From NCBI GenBank assembly GCA_017623055.1, contig JAGAPX010000018.1:1-64000 (forward strand): 64,000 bases of DNA, given 5' to 3'. This document shows, piece by piece, positions 41,627-48,639 of the stretch (position 1 is the stretch's first letter; each line of letters starts with the position of its first letter). Both the position numbers and the translations under genes were made by a program. The DNA is from Phascolarctobacterium sp. (GTDB taxonomy: Bacteria > Bacillota > Negativicutes > Acidaminococcales > Acidaminococcaceae). The notes under the pieces were generated by a model. That model was not told the DNA's origin and ran no database searches. It worked only from the letters and a program-made list of their open reading frames with translations.

Positions 41627-43326
41627 TGGCAAAAAACACCATCAAAAAAGATAGCGGTTTTGGCGTTGCTCAACTTATCCTCATGATCTCCATCGCCATC
41701 CTGGTTATTTTCGTAGCATGGCCTGTACTGTTGATTTTGTTCAACGCATTCTTCGTTGAAGGCAAATTTAACAGCATCGACTTCTACAACGTTCTTACTG
41801 AACCCGAAACCTTCCAAGCTCTCAAGAACTCCTTCGTTATCGCTTGCATGACCACCGTTGGTTCTGTAATCGTAGGTACCTTCTTCGCTTGGCTGGTAAC
41901 TCGTACCGACTTACCGTATAAAACCTTTATGAAGAGCCTCTTCCTCGTTCCCTTCATGCTCCCCTCCTTCATCGGCGCATTGGCTTGGAAAATGCTGCTC
42001 TCTCCTCACTCCGGTTACATCAACAAAATGTGGATGGATCTCTTCAACACTACCGAGCCCCTGTTTAACATTTACAGCTATGCAGGCATCGCGCTGGTAG
42101 AAGTTATGTATCTGTTCCCCTTCGTATTCATTCAAGTATGCGGCGCGTTGGAACGTATGGACCCCACTTTGGAAGAATCTGCACGTATTTCCGGTGCTGG
42201 CCTCTTGACCATCACCCGCAAGATTACCATTCCTCTGGTAATGCCTTCCATTATGTCCGGTGCACTCCTCATCATGTTGTACTCCATGGCGCACTTTGGT
42301 ACCGTAGCAGTTTTGGGTATTGAACAAGGTATTTACAACATCCCGACTCTTATCTACGAAAAGATTCACCAATCTGCAGGCAGCTTCGCATCCATCCGTA
42401 CCGGTACCGTATTGGCAACCGTATTGATTGCTTCCGCTGCTCTCATCATCTGGACTCAACAAAAAATTCTCAGCAAAGGTCACTACCAAATCATCGGCGG
42501 CAAAAGCTTCCGTCCTATGGAACTTAAACTCCGTGGCTTGCGTTACCCCTTGTTGTTCTTCTGCTTGGCTTACATTGGCTTCACCATCGTATTGCCGACC
42601 GTTGTAATCTTCCTCGTTGGCGGCGTTCAAACTTATGGCTTGTCCATTTTGGATCCCAACAACCTGTCCTTGGATAACTACAAATACATTCTGTTTGAAT
42701 ATGATGTTACCCGCGACGCTATTTGGAACTCTGTTACCTTGGGTCTCGCAGCAGCATTCATCACCATGTTTGCAGGTGTAATGATTTCTTACGTTATCGT
42801 TAAGATGAAAGTAAGAGGCAAAGGCATCCTGGAATTCTTGGGGATGTTGCCCTTCTCCGTGCCGGGCTCCGTTATCGCACTTGGCGTAATCCTCGCTTGG
42901 AGTGGTGCGTATGGTATCAACATCTACAACACCGTTTGGATTATCCTTGTTTCCTACATTGCTCGTTACATGGCGTTCTCCTTGAAAGCAAACTCTGCTG
43001 CTTTGGAACAAGTACATGACTCCTTGATGGAAGCTTCCCGTTCCTGCGGTGCTTCTATGTGGCAATCTTTGAAAGACATCGTAATCCCGCTGGTTAAACC
43101 CGGTATGATTTCCGCTTTCTTCCTTATCTTCTTGCCTGCTCTCCGCGAATTGACAGTATCCATTATGCTGTATGCTCCGACCACTCGTACCATTGGTGTA
43201 GCAATCTACACCTTGAACGAAGACGGTGAAACAGTTATGTCCACTGCACTTGCAGGTATCGCATTGATCCTCATCGTATTGGGTCAAATGCTCATCAATC
43301 ATCTTACCAAGAAAGCGAGTGAATAA
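41626..43326 (+). CDS. ABC importer permease, two-domain FbpB-type
   Basis: A 566-residue membrane protein made of two permease halves of about six helices each, as in FbpB/AfuB. Each half carries an EAA loop: LEESARISGAGLLTITRKITIPLV and DSLMEASRSCGASMWQSLKDIVIPLV. One chain therefore forms the whole channel. It is translationally coupled to ATPase 1 and followed 5 bases later by ATPase 2. Confidence 0.92.
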   Translation: MAKNTIKKDSGFGVAQLILMISIAILVIFVAWPVLLILFNAFFVEGKFNSIDFYNVLTEPETFQALKNSFVIACMTTVGSVIVGTFFAWLVTRTDLPYKTFMKSLFLVPFMLPSFIGALAWKMLLSPHSGYINKMWMDLFNTTEPLFNIYSYAGIALVEVMYLFPFVFIQVCGALERMDPTLEESARISGAGLLTITRKITIPLVMPSIMSGALLIMLYSMAHFGTVAVLGIEQGIYNIPTLIYEKIHQSAGSFASIRTGTVLATVLIASAALIIWTQQKILSKGHYQIIGGKSFRPMELKLRGLRYPLLFFCLAYIGFTIVLPTVVIFLVGGVQTYGLSILDPNNLSLDNYKYILFEYDVTRDAIWNSVTLGLAAAFITMFAGVMISYVIVKMKVRGKGILEFLGMLPFSVPGSVIALGVILAWSGAYGINIYNTVWIILVSYIARYMAFSLKANSAALEQVHDSLMEASRSCGASMWQSLKDIVIPLVKPGMISAFFLIFLPALRELTVSIMLYAPTTRTIGVAIYTLNEDGETVMSTALAGIALILIVLGQMLINHLTKKASE

Positions 43327-43331
43327 TCGAC

Positions 43332-44402
43332 ATGTCCTACATCCGCTTAATTAACGTTACTAAAAAATTCGGTGATGTTACCGCTGTAGATAACTTGAAT
43401 ATCGAAATCGGCAAAGGCGAATGCTTCTCCATGCTCGGTCCTTCCGGCTGTGGCAAAACCACTACCTTGCGTATGGTTGCAGGCTTCGAAGATTTGAGCG
43501 ACGGCGAAGTTTGGGTTGGCGACCGCCTCCTTTCTTCTCCTAAAAAACGTCACTATACTCCCCCCGAACATCGTAACTTCGGTATGGTATTCCAAGCTTT
43601 CGCAGTTTGGCCCCATATGAACATTTACGAAAACGTTGCTTTCCCCCTGCGCTTGCGTAACCTGCCTTCCGCAGAAATCGACAAACGCACCAAAGACGCT
43701 TTGACTTCCACCAACCTTTTGAAATATGCTGACCAAAGTCCGGCAGACCTTTCCGGTGGCGGTAAACAACGTGTTGCTTTGGCTCGTGCGCTGGCAATCA
43801 ACCCCGACGTAATGCTTTTGGACGAACCTCTTTCCTCCCTTGACCCCCATCTGCGCGAAGAAATGCGCTTTGAAATCAAGGACCTGCAAAGAAAATATGG
43901 CTTCTCCATTATTTACGTAACCCATGACCAATCTGAAGCAATGGCTCTATCCGACCGCATCATGGTTATGAAATTGGGCGTAATGCAACAAATCGCTGCT
44001 CCCCTTGATATTTACAACAACCCTGTAAATAAATTCGTATTCAGCTTCATCGGCGTATCTAACTTCACCGATATGGAATGGCGCAACGGTCAAGCACACA
44101 TTAAAGGTGCATCCAATGCTCTGCCTAACGGTATCATCATTCCCGATAAAGTTAAAGGCGAAGAAATTTTCAACTTGGCTTCCCGTCCCACCGAAATTAC
44201 CTTTACCTCCAGCACTGACCCCAATGGCGTACAAGGCGTGGTACTGCGTAAATCCTTCTTGGGCGAAATCATCGACTACTTGGTACAAGTTGGCGACCAA
44301 GAAATTCGTGTACAAACCGGCCGTCGCGACCTCGGTCCTGCAATCGGCGAAGTTTGCTACTTGAACTTCATGCGTCCTTTCTGGTACAGAGTAGACGAAT
44401 AA
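43332..44402 (+). CDS. ABC importer ATPase 2
   Basis: A second ATPase of 356 residues in the same operon, diverged from ATPase 1. Walker A GPSGCGKT, Walker B MLLDEPLSSLD and VTHDQ are intact. The signature is LSGGGKQRVALARAL, with GK in place of the usual QQ. A TOBE-like C-terminal domain follows. Two distinct ATPases facing one two-domain permease suggests a heterodimeric motor. Confidence 0.9.
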   Translation: MSYIRLINVTKKFGDVTAVDNLNIEIGKGECFSMLGPSGCGKTTTLRMVAGFEDLSDGEVWVGDRLLSSPKKRHYTPPEHRNFGMVFQAFAVWPHMNIYENVAFPLRLRNLPSAEIDKRTKDALTSTNLLKYADQSPADLSGGGKQRVALARALAINPDVMLLDEPLSSLDPHLREEMRFEIKDLQRKYGFSIIYVTHDQSEAMALSDRIMVMKLGVMQQIAAPLDIYNNPVNKFVFSFIGVSNFTDMEWRNGQAHIKGASNALPNGIIIPDKVKGEEIFNLASRPTEITFTSSTDPNGVQGVVLRKSFLGEIIDYLVQVGDQEIRVQTGRRDLGPAIGEVCYLNFMRPFWYRVDE

Positions 44403-44411
44403 TTAAAATTT

Positions 44412-44445
44412 AAACTCCCGTTGTCATCGACAGCGGGAGTTTTTG
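44412..44445. terminator. Terminator between ABC operon and M48 gene
   Basis: AAACTCCCGtTGTC / GACAgCGGGAGTTT stem, then TTTG and TTTT. It serves the plus-strand operon and possibly the convergent peptidase gene. Confidence 0.85.
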
Positions 44446-44447
44446 TT

Positions 44448-45692
44448 TTATTTCTTATTCTCTTTTTCGCGAGCCTTACGTTCTTCCTCTAAGCGTTTTT
44501 TCTCAGCCTTTTCTTTAGCTTTACGCTCTTTTTCTAAACGTTTTTGTTCCTCTTTCGCCTTTTTAGCCTGCTCTTTTTCCAGCTTCTTCTGCTCTTCGGC
44601 TAAACGTTTTTGTTCTGCGGCAAAGGCAGCGTCCTTTTTCAATTTATCATTGTAGTTGGCGATAGGCGCCCACTCACGCAGCATCTTTGTGCAAGCCGCA
44701 GCATAGCTTCCCGCATCGGGGGTAATGCCCACAGCGTCTTGATTATACACAGTCAAAAGCTGAATATCATCATAATAAATATGTGCGTAGCTACCGTTAT
44801 CGTACACTACGAAATAATCCGGGTTGATAGGACCACGTTGGCGCGCAACCCACAAGGAGCCTGCCAACATATAAGCGCGGTATTCTGCCTTGGTACTGCC
44901 AATGTCCTGACCAATATTAAAAGTCCAATCGCCTTCCGTAATGGTAGCAACACCATTTTCGTTAAGCACAACCATAGGAGTGATGTCGTACTCTTTCAAA
45001 TATTTGTTGATGCGTTTCACACGTTCTTCCGGTTCCGGGTGACTGCTGAACAAACCATAATTAGCACCGCCGCCCTGAGCAGCCAAGTCTTCCAGCTTAC
45101 TTGCGGTAATCAGCATTGCGTAAGGATTATAGCCTGCTTTCACCGTATTGTAGAAGCCTTCCTTGTCAGCGCCACGTTCATCCGTACGACTATAACCAGC
45201 AAAAAGTGCCTGCTGTGCCGCACCGATCAAGCCCATTCCCCCACGACCACCAGTTGCTACGATGAGGGCAAGAGTTGTCCACATTTGCTTTTCAATAGAA
45301 TTAACAGTATGCTTTTTGGCAACGTGCCCAACTTCGTGACCGATTACCCCTGCCAGCTCCGTATCGCTGGGCATATAATCAATCAAGCCTTTGAAAACAT
45401 AGATGAAGCCGCCGGGGCAAGCCAAAGCGTTGACCTCGTTGCTGTTCAAAACCTTAAAGGAATATTGTATTTCGTTACGTCCGCACACCGCCGCCAAGCG
45501 TTGCCCAATATTGTTAATGCGTTCCTGCAAAGCGTAGTCCTGCACCACACCGTACTGAGCTTCCAAATAATTGGCGGTCTCGCGTCCCATTTCTATCTCT
45601 TGTTCAAGGCTAATCATTCCTGCGTGGGTAGGCGGAGTGATTCCAAAAACTACGCACAACGCAAAAACAAGCGCCAAAAAAATCCGTTTCAT
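44448..45692 (-). CDS. Exported M48-family zinc metallopeptidase
   Basis: A 414-residue protein with a signal peptide (MKRIFLALVFALCVVFGITP... cleaved near HAG). The zinc site HEVGHVAKKH and downstream DERGADKEG glutamate motif define an M48 (BepA/LoiP-like) peptidase, with the SSHPEPEERVKRI motif. The C-terminal 70 residues are an unusual highly charged Lys/Glu/Arg coiled coil. A role in outer-membrane protein quality control is likely in a diderm. It is followed upstream by the CoA-transferase gene with a 9-base gap. Confidence 0.9.
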   Translation of the reverse strand: MKRIFLALVFALCVVFGITPPTHAGMISLEQEIEMGRETANYLEAQYGVVQDYALQERINNIGQRLAAVCGRNEIQYSFKVLNSNEVNALACPGGFIYVFKGLIDYMPSDTELAGVIGHEVGHVAKKHTVNSIEKQMWTTLALIVATGGRGGMGLIGAAQQALFAGYSRTDERGADKEGFYNTVKAGYNPYAMLITASKLEDLAAQGGGANYGLFSSHPEPEERVKRINKYLKEYDITPMVVLNENGVATITEGDWTFNIGQDIGSTKAEYRAYMLAGSLWVARQRGPINPDYFVVYDNGSYAHIYYDDIQLLTVYNQDAVGITPDAGSYAAACTKMLREWAPIANYNDKLKKDAAFAAEQKRLAEEQKKLEKEQAKKAKEEQKRLEKERKAKEKAEKKRLEEERKAREKENKK

Positions 45693-45701
45693 ATTGCCTC
45701 C

Positions 45702-46847
45702 TTACTTAACCTTGCCTGACTCTTGCATTTGGCTAGCCTCTTCCTCGCTGAAGCCAAGCTCTGCCAAAATTTCACTACCATGTTCGCCAAGACGAGGTGC
45801 TCTACGGCGAATGGAGCATTCGTAATCAGAAAACTTCACCGGCGCACCAACGTAGCGAATTTTTCCAAGGTCACACTCCTCTGTAAAGAGCATATTTTCT
45901 TGAGCAGTCAGCTCCGTTTCCAGGGCTTCTGCTACATTGAGGACAGGAGTAACGCAGAACTCTGCGCTACCAATCAGTTCGAGCCACTCTGCCTGCGTTT
46001 TTTGAGCAAGCTTTTCAGAAATAGTCGCTACGATTTCTTCCTTGTGGGCAAAATCGTACTGACGCTTTTCAAGTTCAGGGCAACCAATCAAATGGCAGAA
46101 GCTTTGCCAGAATTTAGGCTCCAGCGTACCAACGGTAAGGTAACGCCCGTCCTTAGTCTTGTAAATATTATAGTAGTGAGCAGTACGCCCGAAAGGTTTG
46201 TCTCCAGTTTCCTCGCAACCCCACACACTGCTGATGCCAGTTACCTGCATGCTCAAAGCAGTTGCGTAAAGATTTACGTCAAGGAACTGCCCAATTCCCG
46301 TGCGTTCGCGAGCAAGGAGCGCCATACAGATTGCACTCAGAGCGTTGAGGGAACTGCCAATTGCAGAAACCTGCACTTCGGAAACGCAGGCACTACCAAT
46401 ATCATCCATCGAGTTCAGTCCCGCCAAGCCGATTACATTTAAATCGTGGGCAGGCTTATGACAATTTTGTCCAAAGCCGGTAATGGAGCAATACACAATG
46501 CGAGGATTGATTTTCTTAATGCTTTCGTAATCCAAACCGTAACGAGCCAAATAACCGGGACGGAAGCCTTCAAGGAACACGTCCGCATCGCTCAACAAGC
46601 GACGCAATACCTCTTGCCCCTCCGCAGAACGAATATCCAAGGCAATCCCCCTCTTGTTACGATTCAGCATCAAGTGCCAGTAGCTCATGCCGTCTTCCTT
46701 TTCCGGGAAGAAGCGTCTGGTGCTATCGCCACCCATATCTTCAACCTTAATTACATCTGCACCATAATCGCCCAACAGCATACCGCAGTATTGACCGGGC
46801 AACCATTTGGAAAAATCTATAACCTTAATTCCTGCTAACGCTTGCAT
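45702..46847 (-). CDS. Class III CoA-transferase (CaiB/BaiF family)
   Basis: A 381-residue enzyme of the family that moves CoA between carboxylic acids or racemises acyl-CoAs. The N-terminal GIKVIDFSKWLPGQYCGMLLGDYGADVIKVE and LNRNKRGIALDI are typical. The catalytic Asp is in AHDLNVIGLAG. The substrate is not apparent. It probably shares a transcript with the M48 peptidase, though no functional link is obvious. A perfect parS site is 32 bases before its start. Confidence 0.88.
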   Translation of the reverse strand: MQALAGIKVIDFSKWLPGQYCGMLLGDYGADVIKVEDMGGDSTRRFFPEKEDGMSYWHLMLNRNKRGIALDIRSAEGQEVLRRLLSDADVFLEGFRPGYLARYGLDYESIKKINPRIVYCSITGFGQNCHKPAHDLNVIGLAGLNSMDDIGSACVSEVQVSAIGSSLNALSAICMALLARERTGIGQFLDVNLYATALSMQVTGISSVWGCEETGDKPFGRTAHYYNIYKTKDGRYLTVGTLEPKFWQSFCHLIGCPELEKRQYDFAHKEEIVATISEKLAQKTQAEWLELIGSAEFCVTPVLNVAEALETELTAQENMLFTEECDLGKIRYVGAPVKFSDYECSIRRRAPRLGEHGSEILAELGFSEEEASQMQESGKVK

Positions 46848-46878
46848 AATTTACCTCTCCATAAATTCAATTTTAAAT

Positions 46879-46894
46879 TGTTTCACGTGAAACA
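46879..46894. other. parS centromere site (perfect)
   Basis: TGTTTCACGTGAAACA, a perfect ParB/Spo0J site, in the intergenic region between the CoA-transferase and the ThiW-like gene. Confidence 0.92.
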
Positions 46895-46971
46895 ATTTTG
46901 ACTTTTTGATCTTTGTTTAAATTCCAGTTACTTTAGTTATTCTACAAAAGTAGTTTTTCCCCTGCAACACC

Positions 46972-47000
46972 TTGCGTGCCACCAAGCGAATGCGTATAAT
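46972..47000 (+). promoter_or_regulatory. Promoter of the thiW-like/arsR operon
   Basis: TTGCGT (46972-46977), 17 bases, TATAAT (46995-47000). No TPP riboswitch-like sequence is seen in the leader. A metal-responsive ArsR protein encoded third in the operon might bind here. Confidence 0.65.
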
Positions 47001-47031
47001 TAATGTAGCATTTATAATTTTGAGGTGGGTT

Positions 47032-47523
47032 ATGCAAACTCGCAAACTGACAACCGCTGCGCTCTTAATCGCCATTGGCACCTTAACAGCGCATTTAATT
47101 TACATACCTGCAGGCGTATCCCGCTGCTTCCCCGTACAGCACGCCATCAACGTCATGGCAGCAGTACTTCTTGGAGCAGAGCACGCTACTGCAATTGGCT
47201 TCATCATTGCTTGCCTGCGTAATATGTTCGGTACAGGCTCGCTCCTTGCCTTTCCCGGAAGTATGGTGGGGGCTTGCGTGGCAGGCATCCTTCACCAACG
47301 CTACAAAACCTTGTCCATGGCAGTAGTGGGCGAGATTTTCGGAACAGGCATCTTAGGCGGCTTCCTCGCTTGGTGCATTGCCTACTTTATTTTGGGAAGC
47401 AGTGCTGTGGCGTGGTTCTTCATTCCGCCGTTCTTAATCAGCTCTATTGGGGGTAGCCTCATAGCGCTCGTACTTTTGAAAAGCGGTGTGCTCCAACATA
47501 TCGCTATTGTTAATAAAAAATAG
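47032..47523 (+). CDS. thiW: ThiW-like ECF transporter S component
   Basis: A 163-residue membrane protein from ATG 47032 (MQTRKLTTAALLIAIG), with GAGGTGGG upstream; longer frames to 46972 overlap the promoter. It has about five helices. CFPVQHAINVMAAVLLGAEHA and RNMFGTGSLLAFPGSMVGA match the ThiW family, predicted to bind a thiazole precursor of thiamine. No ECF ATPase or T component is nearby, so it would use a shared energising module. It is unusual that the operon also encodes an ArsR metal sensor. Confidence 0.8.
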   Translation: MQTRKLTTAALLIAIGTLTAHLIYIPAGVSRCFPVQHAINVMAAVLLGAEHATAIGFIIACLRNMFGTGSLLAFPGSMVGACVAGILHQRYKTLSMAVVGEIFGTGILGGFLAWCIAYFILGSSAVAWFFIPPFLISSIGGSLIALVLLKSGVLQHIAIVNKK

Positions 47524-47538
47524 GAGTTTTCTTTTTCT

Positions 47539-47835
47539 ATGACATTCGGAGAAATTTGTAACTATTTCCTTTACGCACTGAGTGGCTTCTTCTTTGGCAT
47601 CTTTGCCTCCCGCTACAGCATCCTTGCCGCAATTAAAATTGTTGCCAACGTAAAAGAGCAAGGTGTTTTTAGCGGAGTGCTCGGCTCATTCCTGCAAGTT
47701 GTCTTTATCGCCGTGGCCTTCTTCATTTTCCCGGTTTGGTTCATTACAAGAACTCAAGTTGGCGGCTTCTTCTACTACGCCGTGCTGGTTTACTTCTTTA
47801 ACAAAGGCTACCGCACTTACATTCAAAACAGGTGA
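47539..47835 (+). CDS. Small membrane protein, unknown
   Basis: A 98-residue protein with two to three hydrophobic helices (YFLYALSGFFFGIFASRYSILA and FLQVVFIAVAFFIFPVWFI). It lies 15 bases after the thiW-like gene and 4 bases before arsR, so it belongs to the operon. Size and the small-protein neighbourhood could suit an accessory of the S component, but no family is recognised. Confidence 0.65.
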   Translation: MTFGEICNYFLYALSGFFFGIFASRYSILAAIKIVANVKEQGVFSGVLGSFLQVVFIAVAFFIFPVWFITRTQVGGFFYYAVLVYFFNKGYRTYIQNR

Positions 47836-47839
47836 TACC

Positions 47840-48175
47840 ATGACTGAACACATCCATAAAATTCACGTTCCCACTCCTGACGACGAAAAGCATATTGAGG
47901 AAATGTCTAAAATTTTTAAAGTCATTAGCGACCCGACACGTATTCGCATCCTATCTCTTTTGGCTCATCAAGAAGAGCAGTGCGTAAACTGCATTGCTGA
48001 AGGCTTGGGCATGACCCATTCTGCCATCAGTCACCAATTACGCTTACTACGCGACGCAGGCTTGGTAAAATTTACGAAAGAAGGCAAGGAAGTAATCTAC
48101 TCCTTAGACGATGACCACGTCATCACCCTCTTCGCCCAAGCCATGGACCACGTAAAACATAAAAACACTCTCTAA
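47840..48175 (+). CDS. ArsR/SmtB-family zinc/cobalt-type sensor
   Basis: A 111-residue winged-helix repressor from ATG 47840 (AGGTGAT upstream). FKVISDPTRIRILSLL and MTHSAISHQLRLLRDAGLV form the DNA-binding region. The last helix reads DDDHVITLFAQAMDHVKH. Its Asp-x-His, then His 11 and 14 residues on, reproduces the alpha-5 site of CzrA/SmtB (Asp84, His86, His97, His100), which binds Zn(II)/Co(II). A Cys pair (CVNC) lies near the alpha-3 site. The histidine-rich N terminus (EHIHKIHV) fits a metal sensor. It probably regulates its own operon. Confidence 0.88.
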   Translation: MTEHIHKIHVPTPDDEKHIEEMSKIFKVISDPTRIRILSLLAHQEEQCVNCIAEGLGMTHSAISHQLRLLRDAGLVKFTKEGKEVIYSLDDDHVITLFAQAMDHVKHKNTL

Positions 48176-48180
48176 ATACT

Positions 48181-48211
48181 AAACCCTCCTGCACACCGTA
48201 CAGGAGGGTTT
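48181..48211. terminator. Terminator between arsR and the XRE gene
   Basis: AAACCCTCCTG / CAGGAGGGTTT, a perfect 11-base stem with a 9-base loop, between convergent genes. Confidence 0.85.
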
Positions 48212-48225
48212 AATTTATGACTTCT

Positions 48226-48567
48226 TCAAGCATCTAATTTTACCTCTTTCATTTTTAGCATCTGCAGTGCTCGCACCACATCGCCTATTGTAAATTCATT
48301 AAGGATAGAAATTTCCTTAGCCATATCTAATTTGGATTGTCTGTTTACTTTACGTCCCAAAAGAATTTCATCCAAGCTGCAATCTAAAACTTCTGCCAGC
48401 TTCACCAAATTATCCGTAGTCAAACCAACTTTGCCAGTTTCGATATTGCTTAAATGAGTTTGGGATACACCAATTGCCCTTGCCAGTTCAGTTTGAGCAA
48501 TGTCTTTTTGGATACGCAAATTCTTCACTCGACAACCAATTTCCTTTTTATCTAACACTTTCGTCAT
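48226..48567 (-). CDS. XRE-family transcriptional regulator
   Basis: A 113-residue protein from ATG 48567 (MTKVLDKKEIGCRVKNLR). The helix-turn-helix is QTELARAIGVSQTHLSNIETGKVGLTTDNLVKLAEVLDCSLDEIL. The ~45-residue C-terminal tail is helical. It is upstream of nothing obvious: terminator after, and the autotransporter gene ends 72 bases behind its start. Target unknown. Confidence 0.85.
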   Translation of the reverse strand: MTKVLDKKEIGCRVKNLRIQKDIAQTELARAIGVSQTHLSNIETGKVGLTTDNLVKLAEVLDCSLDEILLGRKVNRQSKLDMAKEISILNEFTIGDVVRALQMLKMKEVKLDA

Positions 48568-48639
48568 AGCAATCATTCCTCAATTCTGCTATAATCGCCT
48601 CTTATTCGCCTTCTTTCTTAATTTCACATCAAACTTTAT

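Noticed and set aside
46895-47031. TPP riboswitch upstream of the ThiW-like gene
   Set aside because: The conserved CUGAGA and ACCUGA-type cores are absent.
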